Part shown: positions 35,497 to 44,813 of the stretch, piece after piece
How the letters are laid out: each line of letters starts with the position of its first letter
How positions within the stretch are numbered: position 1 is the first letter of the stretch
Assembly (NCBI RefSeq): GCF_037113415.1
Contig: NZ_CP146608.1
Span: 702,501 to 766,500 of the forward strand
Source of the DNA: Devosia sp. XK-2
GTDB taxonomy: Bacteria > Pseudomonadota > Alphaproteobacteria > Rhizobiales > Devosiaceae
DNA length: 64,000 bases
Reading direction: 5' to 3'
Notes under the pieces: generated by a model
Databases searched by the model: none
Told to the model about the DNA's origin: nothing
What the model saw: the letters and a program-made list of their open reading frames with translations, nothing else
Program-made: the position numbers and the translations under genes

Positions 35497-35682
35497 ATGG
35501 CCGAACCAACCGGCGCCAAGCTCGCCCCCAATGGCATGACCCCCGAACAGGAGGCTGCCTTCCGCAAACAGCGCCGCCGGCGCTCGCTGGCCCTGGCCGC
35601 GGCATTGGCACTGTTCGCCCTGACCTTTTACGTGCTGACCATCGTCAAGATGGGTCCGGCCCTGTTCGACCGGGCAATGTAA
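35497..35682 (+). CDS. Small single-pass membrane protein of the oxidase operon (CoxF-like)
   Basis: A 61-residue protein with a polar N-terminus (MTPEQEAAFRKQRRRRS) and a single transmembrane helix LALAAALALFALTFYVLTIV. Its position between ctaB and ctaG matches the CoxF-like small proteins often found there in Hyphomicrobiales, though the family name is recalled from context. It starts one base after the ctaB stop and its stop overlaps the ctaG ATG. Proposed role: oxidase assembly or stability; unproved. Confidence 0.75.
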   Translation: MAEPTGAKLAPNGMTPEQEAAFRKQRRRRSLALAAALALFALTFYVLTIVKMGPALFDRAM

Positions 35683-36248
35683 TGGCCGATACCAGCGCAC
35701 AGTTTCACGAGACGGAGCACGGCAAGCGCAACACGCGCGTGGCCGTGATATTGGCCGGCGTGGTGGCGAGCATGGTGGGCCTGGCCTTCGCCTCCGTGCC
35801 TCTTTACCAGATCTTCTGCCAGGTCACCGGCTATGGCGGCACTACCCAGGTCGCCACCGACAACCCCAAGGGTGTTATCGCCCGCGAAATGAAGGTGCGT
35901 TTCGACGTCAATGTCGATCATGGCCTGCCCTGGACCGTGACCCCCGCCGCATCCATCACCGATCAGATCGGTCGGGTGGATACGGTCAATTACATAGCCA
36001 CCAATAATTCGGACAAGCCGATCACCGGCCAGGCGATTTTCAACGTGGTGCCGGATCAGGCGGGTCTCTACTTCAACAAGATCGAATGCTTCTGCTTCAC
36101 CGAGCAGACGCTTCAGCCCGGCGAAACCGTCGAAATGCCCATCGTCTTTTTCGTCGATCCCGATATCGCGGAAAACCACGAGCTCAACACCATCAAAGAG
36201 ATTACACTCTCTTATACGTTCTACGCTTCAGACAGTGAGGGAAGCTGA
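35682..36248 (+). CDS. ctaG: Cytochrome c oxidase assembly protein CtaG (Cox11 type)
   Basis: Copper chaperone delivering CuB to subunit I. A single N-terminal transmembrane helix (VAVILAGVVASMVGLAFASVPLY) anchors a periplasmic Cox11 domain. The copper site is the IECFCFTEQ motif near residue 130. 188 residues is normal. Its ATG overlaps the stop of the preceding small gene. Confidence 0.96.
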   Translation: MADTSAQFHETEHGKRNTRVAVILAGVVASMVGLAFASVPLYQIFCQVTGYGGTTQVATDNPKGVIAREMKVRFDVNVDHGLPWTVTPAASITDQIGRVDTVNYIATNNSDKPITGQAIFNVVPDQAGLYFNKIECFCFTEQTLQPGETVEMPIVFFVDPDIAENHELNTIKEITLSYTFYASDSEGS

Positions 36249-36250
36249 CC

Positions 36251-37087
36251 ATGGCTGCCATTGAGAAGAACCATGACTATCACATGGTCGAACCCAGCCC
36301 CTGGCCGTTCGTAATTTCGGTTTCGGTCTTCGTAATGATGATCGGCGCCGTTGCCTGGATGCAGGAATGGACGCCATGGCTGTTCTTTATCGGCCTGGCT
36401 GGCGTGCTCTACACCTTCTATGCCTGGTGGGCCGACGTCATCAAGGAAGCCAATGACGGGCATAGCCATACCCCGGTCGTGCAGATGCACCATCGCTATG
36501 GCATGATGCTGTTCATCGCCTCCGAAGTGATGTTCTTCGTGGCCTGGTTCTGGGGCTATTTCGATGGCTTCTTCCGCCTCGATGACGTGGAACAATATGC
36601 GCGCGTCGCCGCTACCGGCGGGCATTGGCCGCCGATGGGTGTCGAACTGTTCGACCCGTTCCACCTGCCGCTGTTCAACACGCTGATCCTTTTGACCTCG
36701 GGCACCACTGTAACCTGGGCGCACCATGCGCTGCTGGAAAACGATCGCCAGGGCCTGCGCTGGGGCCTGGTGCTGACCGTTGCCCTGGGCGCGCTCTTCA
36801 CCTGCGTGCAGATCCTTGAATATAGCCACGCCGCCTTCTCGTTCTCGGGCAATTTCTACGGCGCCACCTTCTTCATGGCGACCGGCTTCCACGGCTTCCA
36901 CGTGCTGATCGGCACCATTTTCCTGCTGGTCTGCCTGGTGCGCGCCGAAATGGGTCATTTTACCCCCGAACGCCACCTGGGCTTCGAATTCGCCGCCTGG
37001 TACTGGCACTTCGTGGACGTGGTCTGGCTGTTCCTGTTTGCCTCGATCTATGTCTGGGGCAGCTGGGGCGTGCCGCTGAGCCATTAA
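36251..37087 (+). CDS. ctaE: Cytochrome c oxidase subunit III
   Basis: Seven-helix subunit III of the aa3 oxidase, 278 residues. Typical features are the N-terminal HDYHMVEPSPWP, the EVMFFVAWFWGYF helix, and the C-terminal FHGFHVLIGTIFL and EFAAWYWHFVDVVWLFLF segments. It follows ctaG after 2 bp and is the last structural gene of the operon, with a terminator between it and the DUF983 gene. Confidence 0.97.
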   Translation: MAAIEKNHDYHMVEPSPWPFVISVSVFVMMIGAVAWMQEWTPWLFFIGLAGVLYTFYAWWADVIKEANDGHSHTPVVQMHHRYGMMLFIASEVMFFVAWFWGYFDGFFRLDDVEQYARVAATGGHWPPMGVELFDPFHLPLFNTLILLTSGTTVTWAHHALLENDRQGLRWGLVLTVALGALFTCVQILEYSHAAFSFSGNFYGATFFMATGFHGFHVLIGTIFLLVCLVRAEMGHFTPERHLGFEFAAWYWHFVDVVWLFLFASIYVWGSWGVPLSH

Positions 37088-37109
37088 GGGCCAGCCAGAA
37101 ATGCACAAG

Positions 37110-37135
37110 GGGCGCGGCGTGGCTGCGCCCTTTTT
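37110..37135 (+). terminator. Intrinsic terminator after ctaE
   Basis: GGGCGC and GCGCCC pair around GGCGTGGCT, followed by TTTTT. It lies 23 bp past the ctaE stop and before the DUF983 start. It should reduce but need not abolish read-through into the downstream assembly genes. Confidence 0.75.
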
Positions 37136-37157
37136 CGTTGATCCTGGAGGGAATGCC

Positions 37158-37511
37158 ATGGACGCGCCAAACCCGATCCTGGCCGGCCTGACCTGTCGCT
37201 GCCCGCGGTGTGGCAAGGGGCGGCTGTTTTCCGGCTATCTCAAGCTGGCACCGGCCTGCACCCAATGCGGGCTCGATTACAGCTTTGCCGATAGCGGCGA
37301 CGGGCCGGCGGTTTTCGTGATTTTTCTCGTGGCGCCGCTGGTGATCATTCTGGCTCTGATCGTGGGTTCGCTCTGGACCATCCAACCCTGGATGCATCTG
37401 GTCCTGTGGCTGCCAACAACGGTCATTCTCAGCCTGGCGCTGCTGCCGCCTTTCAAAGGCGTGCTGATCGATCTGCAATATTCCAACGATGCCCATGAGG
37501 GCCGGTTGTGA
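37158..37511 (+). CDS. DUF983 family protein, zinc-ribbon membrane protein
   Basis: A 117-residue protein with a four-cysteine zinc ribbon (CPRCGKG at residue 14 and CTQCG about residue 35), then two transmembrane helices (VFVIFLVAPLVIILALIV and LVLWLPTTVILSLALL). DUF983 proteins sit beside cytochrome oxidase genes in many alphaproteobacteria; the role is unknown. The ATG has GGAGG about 8 bp upstream; the frame is open further upstream but runs through the terminator. Its TGA overlaps the GTG start of surf1. Confidence 0.88.
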   Translation: MDAPNPILAGLTCRCPRCGKGRLFSGYLKLAPACTQCGLDYSFADSGDGPAVFVIFLVAPLVIILALIVGSLWTIQPWMHLVLWLPTTVILSLALLPPFKGVLIDLQYSNDAHEGRL

Positions 37512-38284
37512 GCGCAATCAGGCCGAGTGGTTTGCGCTGGGGCGACTGGCTCTTTGCAGCGCTGATGCTGGCCCTGGCCGTCGCATGCATGTTCCTGGGA
37601 AATTGGCAGATGGCCCGCCTGGCGGAAAAGGAAGCGCTGATTGCCGCGGTCGATACCAGATTGTCGGCCGAACCGGTCGCGGTCCCAGGACGGGCCGAAT
37701 GGAACGACCTCGATCTCGATCAGTGGAATTACCGGCCCGTTACTCTGACAGGCGGCTATCGCTACACGCAGACTGTGACCGTCTTCACCAGCCTTGCCAA
37801 TCCGCACGGACGCTTCTCCGGGCCCGGCTATTGGGTGGTGACGCCTTTCGAGTTGACGGGGGGCGGCACGGTCTTTGTCAATCGTGGTTTCGTGCCGCAG
37901 GAATACCAGGAACAGGCGGCGCTGGGCGATCTGCATGGCGACGATCCGGGCAGAGTGACCATTGTGGGATTGTTCCGGCCGGGCGAGGCGGTCGGCTTCA
38001 TGGTGCCCGATGCGAATATGTCCGATCGTATCGAGTGGGTCCGCAATCCCGAGCGCCTGGCGGCCATGGTCGATCCGGCCCTGGCGCCCATCGCGCCCTT
38101 CTATGTCGATCTGCTGTCGTCCGGGGCCGATGCACTGCCCCAAGGTGGCGAGACGGTTTTTACCTTTACCAACAACCATTTCGGCTATGCCCTGACCTGG
38201 TATGGCTTTGCCATAGTCGCCGTGGTCATGCTCGGATTCTGGCTGTGGCGGCAGTCGCGACGGGCCGACAAGACGGTTCAGTGA
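37508..38284 (+). CDS. SURF1 family protein
   Basis: Oxidase assembly factor involved in heme a insertion. It has two transmembrane helices at the ends (residues 17-35 and about 228-248), and between them the SURF1 domain with NWQMARLAEK, RGFVPQEY and the C-terminal NNHFGYALTWYGFAIVAVV. The start is GTG within GTGA shared with the DUF983 stop. The length of 258 is normal. It precedes thrC. Confidence 0.94.
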   Translation: MSAIRPSGLRWGDWLFAALMLALAVACMFLGNWQMARLAEKEALIAAVDTRLSAEPVAVPGRAEWNDLDLDQWNYRPVTLTGGYRYTQTVTVFTSLANPHGRFSGPGYWVVTPFELTGGGTVFVNRGFVPQEYQEQAALGDLHGDDPGRVTIVGLFRPGEAVGFMVPDANMSDRIEWVRNPERLAAMVDPALAPIAPFYVDLLSSGADALPQGGETVFTFTNNHFGYALTWYGFAIVAVVMLGFWLWRQSRRADKTVQ

Positions 38285-38353
38285 CGCCAAAACCTTGCGG
38301 CCACGGTCCGCTTTGACTAGGTTGCACCAATTCTAAAAGGGCTCTTCCCCCCG

Positions 38354-39745
38354 ATGCAGTTTGTTTCCACGCGCGGCCAGGCGCCGGCGCTCGGCTTCTC
38401 CGACGCAGTTCTGGCAGGTCTTGCCGCAGATGGCGGCCTTTATGTTCCCGCCTCCTGGCCGCAGATCGGCGCCGACGAAATTGCCGGCTTCGCCGGGAAA
38501 CCCTATGCCGATGTGGCCTATACGATCATCTCGCGTTTTACCGGCGAGGAAATTGCCGCGGACAAACTCAAGGCCATTATCGAGGAGGCCTATGCCAGCT
38601 TCCGCCACCCTTCGGTGACGCCATTGGTTGAGCTGGAGCCGGGCCATTTCGTGCTCGAACTGTTCCACGGCCCGACACTGGCCTTCAAGGACGTGGCGAT
38701 GCAGTTCCTGAGCCGCATCATGGACCATATCCTGGCCGAGCGCGGGCTGCGGGCAACCATTGTCGGCGCGACCTCGGGCGATACTGGTTCGGCCGCCATC
38801 GAGGCCTTTCGCGGTCGCGACACCACCGATATTTTCATTCTCCATCCACTGGGGCGCACCTCGGAAGTGCAGCGCCGGCAGATGACCACGGTACTGGACG
38901 CCAATGTCCACAATATCGCGCTCGAAGGCACGTTCGACGATTGTCAGGACGCGGTGAAGGCCATGTTCAACAATCATAGCTTCCGCGATGGAGTGCGCCT
39001 GTCCGGCGTCAACTCAATCAATTGGGGCCGCATCGTTGCGCAGATCGTCTACTATTTCACGGCGGCCGTGTCGCTGGGCAGTCCGCACCGCAAGGTCAGT
39101 TTCACCGTGCCGACCGGCAATTTCGGCGATATTTTTGCGGGCTATTGTGCCCGACAGATGGGCCTGCCCATCGACAAGCTGGTGATCGCCACCAATGCCA
39201 ATGATATTCTGAGGCGGACCCTCGATACCGGACGCTATGAGATGGCGGGTGTCGCCCCCACCATCAGCCCCTCCATGGACATCCAGATCTCCTCCAATTT
39301 CGAGCGGCTGCTGTTCGAAAGTGCCGGACGCGATGCCGATGCGGTCACCCGCATGATGGCAGGCCTGAAGCAGTCGCGTGGCTTCGAGCTGCCGGAGAAC
39401 GCCATTGCCGCCATCCGCCGCGACTTTGCCGCCGGCACAACCGATGAGGCGGCGACACGGGCGGTGATTGCTGAGACCCACAAGGCCTCGTCCTATCTGC
39501 TCGATCCGCATACGGCGGTGGGCGTGGGCGTGGCGCGGCAACAGGTGCATGGTGGAATTCCTATGATCACCCTTGCCACCGCGCATCCGGCCAAGTTCCC
39601 GGCGGCGGTTGCCGAGGCCGCCGGCGTCGAACCGACGCTGCCGGCCTGGCTGAGCGATCTTTATGAGCGGCCCGAACGGGTCACGGTGCTGGCCAATGAC
39701 CAGCGCCAGATTGAGGACTTCATCGCGGCGCGTAGCCGCGCCTGA
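38354..39745 (+). CDS. thrC: Threonine synthase
   Basis: PLP enzyme converting O-phosphohomoserine to threonine. The Schiff-base lysine lies in GPTLAFKDVAMQF (about residue 114), and the phosphate-binding loop is in GATSGDTGSAAIEAF. It is of the long N-terminal class (463 residues), with MQFVSTRGQAPALGF at the start. No strong ribosome site precedes the ATG. Its neighbours, SURF1 upstream and an M16 peptidase downstream, match the Hyphomicrobiales order. Confidence 0.96.
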   Translation: MQFVSTRGQAPALGFSDAVLAGLAADGGLYVPASWPQIGADEIAGFAGKPYADVAYTIISRFTGEEIAADKLKAIIEEAYASFRHPSVTPLVELEPGHFVLELFHGPTLAFKDVAMQFLSRIMDHILAERGLRATIVGATSGDTGSAAIEAFRGRDTTDIFILHPLGRTSEVQRRQMTTVLDANVHNIALEGTFDDCQDAVKAMFNNHSFRDGVRLSGVNSINWGRIVAQIVYYFTAAVSLGSPHRKVSFTVPTGNFGDIFAGYCARQMGLPIDKLVIATNANDILRRTLDTGRYEMAGVAPTISPSMDIQISSNFERLLFESAGRDADAVTRMMAGLKQSRGFELPENAIAAIRRDFAAGTTDEAATRAVIAETHKASSYLLDPHTAVGVGVARQQVHGGIPMITLATAHPAKFPAAVAEAAGVEPTLPAWLSDLYERPERVTVLANDQRQIEDFIAARSRA

Positions 39746-39797
39746 ACGACACGGAAAAGCCGCGGTCGTTTCAGGCCGCCGGTTCAGGAGGACCAGT

Positions 39798-41060
39798 GTG
39801 AGCGTAAGATCGACGACCCTGGAAAACGGCATGGTGGTGCTCACCGATGACATGCCGCATTTGGAAAGCGCGTCTCTTGGCGTCTGGGTGAAGGCGGGAG
39901 CCCGCTCCGAGCGCAAGGCCGAGCACGGCATTTCGCATCTGCTCGAACATATGGCCTTCAAGGGCACCCAGACCCGTACGGCACTGGAAATTGCCGAGGC
40001 GATAGAAAATGTCGGCGGCGACCTCAATGCGGCGACCTCCATCGAGCATACCGGCTATTTCGCCCGAGTTCTCAAGGATGACGTGGTGCTGGCCGCCGAC
40101 ATTCTGGCCGATATTTTGCAGAACTCGACCTTCGATGAAAGCGAGCTGGCGCGCGAGAAACAGGTGATTGTGCAGGAGATCGGCGCAGCGCGCGACAATC
40201 CCGACGATCACGTCTTCGACCTGTTCCAGGAGGCGGCCTATCCCACCCAGCCTATTGGCCGCACCATTTTGGGCACGGTCGATTCGGTGCGCGCCTTTTC
40301 GCCTGAAACGGTGCGCAAATATATGCGCCGCAATTATGTGGGCGACCACATGGTGATCGCCGCCGCCGGACACGTCGACCATGATGAACTGGTTCATGTG
40401 GCCAAACAGCGCTTTGCCGAACTGGCGCCCAATGGCGCGCCTGATCCGCAACGCGCCGAATATAAGGGCGGCCAGGAGCGTCTGATTTCCGATCACGAAC
40501 AGGCTCATATTGTGCTGGGCTTTGAAGGTCGTGCCTATAATTCGGATGGCTTTTATGCCGCGCAGGTGCTGGCCTCGATCCTGGGTGGCGGTATGAGCTC
40601 ACGCCTGTTCCAGGAGATTCGCGAAAAGCGCGGCCTGTGCTATTCGGTCTATGCCTTCCACTGGGCTTTTGCCGATAGTGGCGTTTTCGGCGTTGCGGCG
40701 GCAACAGGCGAAGACGAAGTCAGCGAACTGGTGCCCGTCATTCTCGACGAACTGCGCCGGGCCACCGAGAGCATCACCGATGAGGAAGTGGTTCGGGTGC
40801 GCAATCAGATTCGCGCGGGTCTCCTGATGTCGCTCGAAAGCCCCTCGGCTCGCGCTGGGCAATTGGCCCGCCAGCAGATCCTCTGGGGCCGGCCCATCCC
40901 CATGCAGGAGACGGTGGAGCGCATCAATCGCATCACCGCCCAGCGGGTCCGCGACGTGGCCGAGCAAATCTTCACCGCAGGCACGCCGACCCTGGCCGGC
41001 ATTGGCCCCATCAACCGCCTCGCCGATGTTGAAAGCATTGGCGACACCCTCAAGCGCTAA
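39798..41060 (+). CDS. M16-family zinc metallopeptidase (processing-peptidase-like)
   Basis: A 420-residue insulinase/M16 peptidase. The inverted zinc site HLLEH is at about residue 51, with the distal glutamate in QEIGAARDNP about 75 residues later. The C-terminal half has the LGGGMSSRLFQEIREKRGLCYSV motif. It resembles alphaproteobacterial processing-peptidase homologues. The GTG start is chosen for its AGGAGG 6 bp upstream; the frame is open further upstream but inside thrC. The gene lies 52 bp after thrC. Confidence 0.93.
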   Translation: MSVRSTTLENGMVVLTDDMPHLESASLGVWVKAGARSERKAEHGISHLLEHMAFKGTQTRTALEIAEAIENVGGDLNAATSIEHTGYFARVLKDDVVLAADILADILQNSTFDESELAREKQVIVQEIGAARDNPDDHVFDLFQEAAYPTQPIGRTILGTVDSVRAFSPETVRKYMRRNYVGDHMVIAAAGHVDHDELVHVAKQRFAELAPNGAPDPQRAEYKGGQERLISDHEQAHIVLGFEGRAYNSDGFYAAQVLASILGGGMSSRLFQEIREKRGLCYSVYAFHWAFADSGVFGVAAATGEDEVSELVPVILDELRRATESITDEEVVRVRNQIRAGLLMSLESPSARAGQLARQQILWGRPIPMQETVERINRITAQRVRDVAEQIFTAGTPTLAGIGPINRLADVESIGDTLKR

Positions 41061-41064
41061 GCTC

Positions 41065-41694
41065 ATGTTCTGGCCCTGGTCCTCGCCGGCGCCTCTGGTC
41101 ACGCTGCGGGGCGCGCGGGTATTGCTGCGCCTGCCGCAAATGCGCGACTACGAAGCCTGGTCCAGATTGCGGCGGGAGAGCCAGGACTTCCTGCGGCCCT
41201 TTGAGCCGCGCTGGACCGAGCTTGACCTAGCCCGTCGGGTCTATGCCATGCGGGTCCGCCGGGCCCGCCAGGAGGTAGAAGAGGGCACCGACTACACTTT
41301 CTTTATCTTCCTGGGCGAGGGGCAACAGGCGCAATTGGTGGGTGGCATCACCCTGTCCAACATCCGGCGCCGCGCCGCCCAATTCGTCAATCTGGGCTAT
41401 TGGATGGGGCAGGCCTATGCCGGCAAGGGCCTGATGACCGAGGCCGTGGGCGTGGTCGTGCCCTTCATTTTCGAGGCGCTCGATCTGCATCGCATCCATG
41501 CCGCCTTCCTGCCCTCCAATACCGCCTCGCGCCGAGTGCTGGAAAAGAACGGCTTTGTCGAGGAGGGCTTTGCCAAGCATTATCTGCAGATCAATGGTCG
41601 CTGGGAGGATCATGTCCTGATGGGGCTCACCAAGGAGCGCTGGGACACGATGCGGCTTGGCGGGCACCATATCGGTCAATCCTGGATGGCCTGA
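41065..41694 (+). CDS. GNAT N-acetyltransferase, RimJ/RimL type
   Basis: A 209-residue GCN5-related acetyltransferase. The acetyl-CoA-binding region YWMGQAYAGKGLMTEAV lies at about residue 112, followed by HRIHAAFLPSNTASRRVLEKNGF, the RimJ/RimL-type C-terminal motif. Probable substrate: an N-terminal or side-chain amine of a protein or small molecule; not determinable. Starts 4 bp after the M16 peptidase stop and is likely co-transcribed with it. Confidence 0.9.
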   Translation: MFWPWSSPAPLVTLRGARVLLRLPQMRDYEAWSRLRRESQDFLRPFEPRWTELDLARRVYAMRVRRARQEVEEGTDYTFFIFLGEGQQAQLVGGITLSNIRRRAAQFVNLGYWMGQAYAGKGLMTEAVGVVVPFIFEALDLHRIHAAFLPSNTASRRVLEKNGFVEEGFAKHYLQINGRWEDHVLMGLTKERWDTMRLGGHHIGQSWMA

Positions 41695-41700
41695 GACCAA

Positions 41701-41732
41701 TTGTCTGTGTGTTGCGCCTCGGCAACAGACAA
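41701..41732. terminator. Hairpin after the GNAT gene
   Basis: TTGTCTG and TTGC pair with GCAACAGACAA around GCCTCG, with a four-base bulge. It lies 6 bp past the GNAT stop and lacks a T run, so terminator function is uncertain. Confidence 0.35.
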
Positions 41733-41875
41733 GGGCGCTTGTCGCAAGCCTCAATCTCCCGTACCAAGTGAACGTTCCGCTGGAGGATCAAAAAGACAAG
41801 GGCCTGTCCGGCCCGATCAAGCTATTGCCGGACTGCCGCCACAAAGAAGCCTAGCGCCGGATTTAACTGCTTTTG

Positions 41876-44755
41876 ATGCGTCATTTTCTTGCATTCGCGT
41901 TCTGTCTAGCGTTCGCGCTGTTCGGCCTTGCGCCCGCCCAGGGCTTCGAGGTGATCTCGGTTCCCGAAGACGTTAACGCGGTCAACCTGTCCGATGTGGT
42001 GGAAATCGTCCCTGGCCAGGGCGGCCGTGTGCAATTGTCCACGGCTCCGGACGCCGACGGTATCATCCGTCGCATCGAAGTGCTGGCCAGCGATACCACT
42101 ACCAATCCCTATTTCGCGTTGATCGCGTTGCGCAATGACAGCGACCAGCAGATCCAGCGCCTGCTCGTGGCGCCGTTTTTCAGGCTGCCCGGCTCGGGCG
42201 TGTTCCAGCCCGATCTGGGCGAGAACCGCATCACCGCCATCACCCCAAGCGCCGGCATCCGCCCCGAGCGCCTGCCCGATCCGGAGGCCGATGTCTTCGA
42301 GGTGACGCTCGACCCCGGCGCCACCATGACGGTGATTGTGGAACTGGCCTCGGACGATCTGGCCGAATTCTACCTTTGGGAACCCAACGCCTATCGCGAC
42401 TATGTCAACGCCTTCACCCTGTTCCGGGGTGTGGTCTTGGGCGTCGCGGCCCTGGCCTCGGTGTTTCTGACCATCATGTTCGTGGTCAAGGGTAGGGGCG
42501 TGTTTCCGGCCACGGCGGCCTTCGCCTGGGCAGTGCTGGTCTATCTGCTGATCGATTTCGGCCTTTTGGGGCGCATTCTGGGCCTCTCGGCCAGCGGCAT
42601 GCAGCCCTGGCGCGCCGCGGCCGAGGCAGGTATCGCCACAACGTTGGCTGGGTTCCTGTTCATTTATCTCAATCTGCATCGCTGGCATCTGCGCTTTATC
42701 CACCTGGCCCTGGGCCTTGCCGCTCTGTTCCTGGCGCTGTTCCTCTTTGCCTTCTTCCAGCCTGCCATAGCCGCAACCATTGCCCGCCTGGTGCTCGCCC
42801 TGCTGGGCGTTTCGGGCTTCTTCCTTATCTTGCTGCTGGCGCTGCGCGGCTATGACCGCGCTGTGCTGCTGGTGCCCACCTGGATCATTTTCATCGCCTG
42901 GCTGTTTTATTCCTGGCTGGTCATTTCGGGTCAGGTGACCAATGACGTGGCCCAGCCGGCGGTGGGCGGCGGCCTCGTGCTCATCGTCATGCTGCTCGGC
43001 TTCACGGCGGTGCAGCATGCCTTCTCCGAGGGCCAGGTGACCATTGGTACGCTGAGCGAGGTGGAGCGCCGGGCGCTAGCTCTGACCGGCTCGGGCGACT
43101 TTGTTTTCGACTGGAACATCGAGCGCGACCGCGTCAGCGTCAGCGATGAACTGGCAACCCGCCTTGGCGAGAAACGCGGCGCCCTGCGCGGCGCCATCAA
43201 GCGCTGGCTCGACCGGGTGCACCCTGACGACCGGGACCGCTTCCGGACGGCCTTCGATACGCTGGTGGAATTACGGCGCGGCAAGGTCTCGGCCGATATG
43301 CGCATTGCCGGGCACGATGGCAATTTCCGCACCTTCCGCATGCGCGTGAAGCCGGTTCTGGGCGGCGATGGCCAGGTCAATCGCATCGTCGGCACATTGC
43401 AGGACGTGACCGAGGATCGTGCGGCCCGCGAGCGCCTGCTGCATGATGCGGTGCATGACAGCCTGACCGGCCTGCCCAATCGCCAGCTTTTCCTGGATCG
43501 CCTGGAACGATCCCTGGTGCGCGCCCGCACGCCCGGCGGCACCAAGCCGGCAGTTTTCCTCATCGACATTGACCGCTTTATGGAGCTCGAGGAACGGATC
43601 GGCCACTCGGCGGCCGACTCCGTCCTGCTCGCCATTTCCCGGCGCATTTCGCGCATCATGCGTCCGCTCGACACTGTCGCCCGCATCGGCGGCGATCAGT
43701 TTGCGGTGATCCTCGCCTCCGAACAGGCTGCCGCCAAGATCGCCGAAACCGCCGAGCAGATCCGCAAGGCGCTCAAAGCGCCGTTCAACTTTGGCGACCG
43801 CGACCTAGTGCTGACCGCCTCGATCGGCGTCACCATCTATGACAGCAATCCCTCGACCGCCGCCGATGTGCTGCGTGATGCGGAACTGGCCATGTATTAC
43901 GCCAAGCGCCTGGGCGGGGACCGGATCGAAGCCTATCGCGCCTCGGCACGTTCGATCGCCTCCTATAGCAAGGCCAGCGAGGAAGACCTCGAGCGCGGTC
44001 TGAAGCAGGGGGAATTGCATGTTCAATTCCAGCCCATCATGGATATCCAGTCCGGCCGGATTGCCGGGGCCGAAGCGCTGATGCGCTGGAACCACCCCAC
44101 GCGCGGCGTGGTGACCCCGGACGAATTTGTGCCCTTGGCCGAGCGCTCCGGCCAGATCGAAAAACTGGGCCGGCTGGCATTCGAACAGGCCGCCGCACAG
44201 GCCAAGGACTGGCTGGCTACCATCGGGCTGCCGGAGGGGTTCTTCATTTCGGTCAATCTGTCGCCAGCCCAATTGGCTACCGAAACGCTGCTCACCGATA
44301 TGCGCAATCTGGTGTCGCAGGACCGCGATCTGGCCGGGCATCTCAAGCTTGAGATTACCGAGAGCCAGGCGATGACCAATCCCGAGCATTCGGCCTATAT
44401 GCTCGAGGCGCTGCGCAATATGGGGCTGGGCCTGGCGCTGGACGATTTCGGCACCGGGCACTCCTCGCTGAGCTATCTGCACCGCTTCCCGGTCGATACC
44501 ATCAAAATCCCGGCGCCTTTCGTGCGCATGGGCACAGATAATGGCATTGCCCATACCCAGGCGCCGATTATCCGCTCTATCGTGGCGCTGGCCAATGATC
44601 TGGACATGATGGTGGTTGCCGAAGGCGTCGAAAGCCTGGATGAAATCGAGCGCCTGCGCCAGCTCAATTGCCGCTATGCGCAGGGCTTTGCCTTCGGGAC
44701 TGCCATTGTTGGTGCAGAGCTGGGCAAGAAGCTCGCGACACAGATGGGTAAATAG
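41876..44755 (+). CDS. Membrane PAS-GGDEF-EAL protein with degenerate cyclase motif
   Basis: A 959-residue c-di-GMP protein. Order: signal peptide (residues 1-20), periplasmic beta-rich domain to about 175, seven transmembrane helices to about 385, PAS (about 405-525), GGDEF (about 530-690) and EAL (about 705-950). The GGDEF site reads GGDQF near residue 605, so the usual glutamate is lost, while the RPLD inhibitory-site motif precedes it at the expected distance. The EAL residues are present: AEALMRW, NLSP, LEITES, DDFGTG, TIK, AEGVE and AQG; the usual KID is KIP. So it is probably a phosphodiesterase, with the GGDEF domain likely regulatory. The TTG three bases upstream is an alternative start. 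Confidence 0.92.
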   Translation: MRHFLAFAFCLAFALFGLAPAQGFEVISVPEDVNAVNLSDVVEIVPGQGGRVQLSTAPDADGIIRRIEVLASDTTTNPYFALIALRNDSDQQIQRLLVAPFFRLPGSGVFQPDLGENRITAITPSAGIRPERLPDPEADVFEVTLDPGATMTVIVELASDDLAEFYLWEPNAYRDYVNAFTLFRGVVLGVAALASVFLTIMFVVKGRGVFPATAAFAWAVLVYLLIDFGLLGRILGLSASGMQPWRAAAEAGIATTLAGFLFIYLNLHRWHLRFIHLALGLAALFLALFLFAFFQPAIAATIARLVLALLGVSGFFLILLLALRGYDRAVLLVPTWIIFIAWLFYSWLVISGQVTNDVAQPAVGGGLVLIVMLLGFTAVQHAFSEGQVTIGTLSEVERRALALTGSGDFVFDWNIERDRVSVSDELATRLGEKRGALRGAIKRWLDRVHPDDRDRFRTAFDTLVELRRGKVSADMRIAGHDGNFRTFRMRVKPVLGGDGQVNRIVGTLQDVTEDRAARERLLHDAVHDSLTGLPNRQLFLDRLERSLVRARTPGGTKPAVFLIDIDRFMELEERIGHSAADSVLLAISRRISRIMRPLDTVARIGGDQFAVILASEQAAAKIAETAEQIRKALKAPFNFGDRDLVLTASIGVTIYDSNPSTAADVLRDAELAMYYAKRLGGDRIEAYRASARSIASYSKASEEDLERGLKQGELHVQFQPIMDIQSGRIAGAEALMRWNHPTRGVVTPDEFVPLAERSGQIEKLGRLAFEQAAAQAKDWLATIGLPEGFFISVNLSPAQLATETLLTDMRNLVSQDRDLAGHLKLEITESQAMTNPEHSAYMLEALRNMGLGLALDDFGTGHSSLSYLHRFPVDTIKIPAPFVRMGTDNGIAHTQAPIIRSIVALANDLDMMVVAEGVESLDEIERLRQLNCRYAQGFAFGTAIVGAELGKKLATQMGK

Positions 44756-44813
44756 CGGCGAACGTCCTGCGTCGGGGCGCGCCGCCGGAACCAATAGGCC
44801 AAATGGTCAAGGC

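Noticed and set aside
37101..37157. Longer N-terminus of the DUF983 protein
   Set aside because: It would pass through the intrinsic terminator after ctaE; the ATG at 37158 has its own ribosome site and matches the family start.
40000..42000. A frameshift or truncation in the M16 peptidase, GNAT or EAL genes
   Set aside because: All three frames run the full family length with intact motifs; the GTG or ATG starts explain the apparent length differences.
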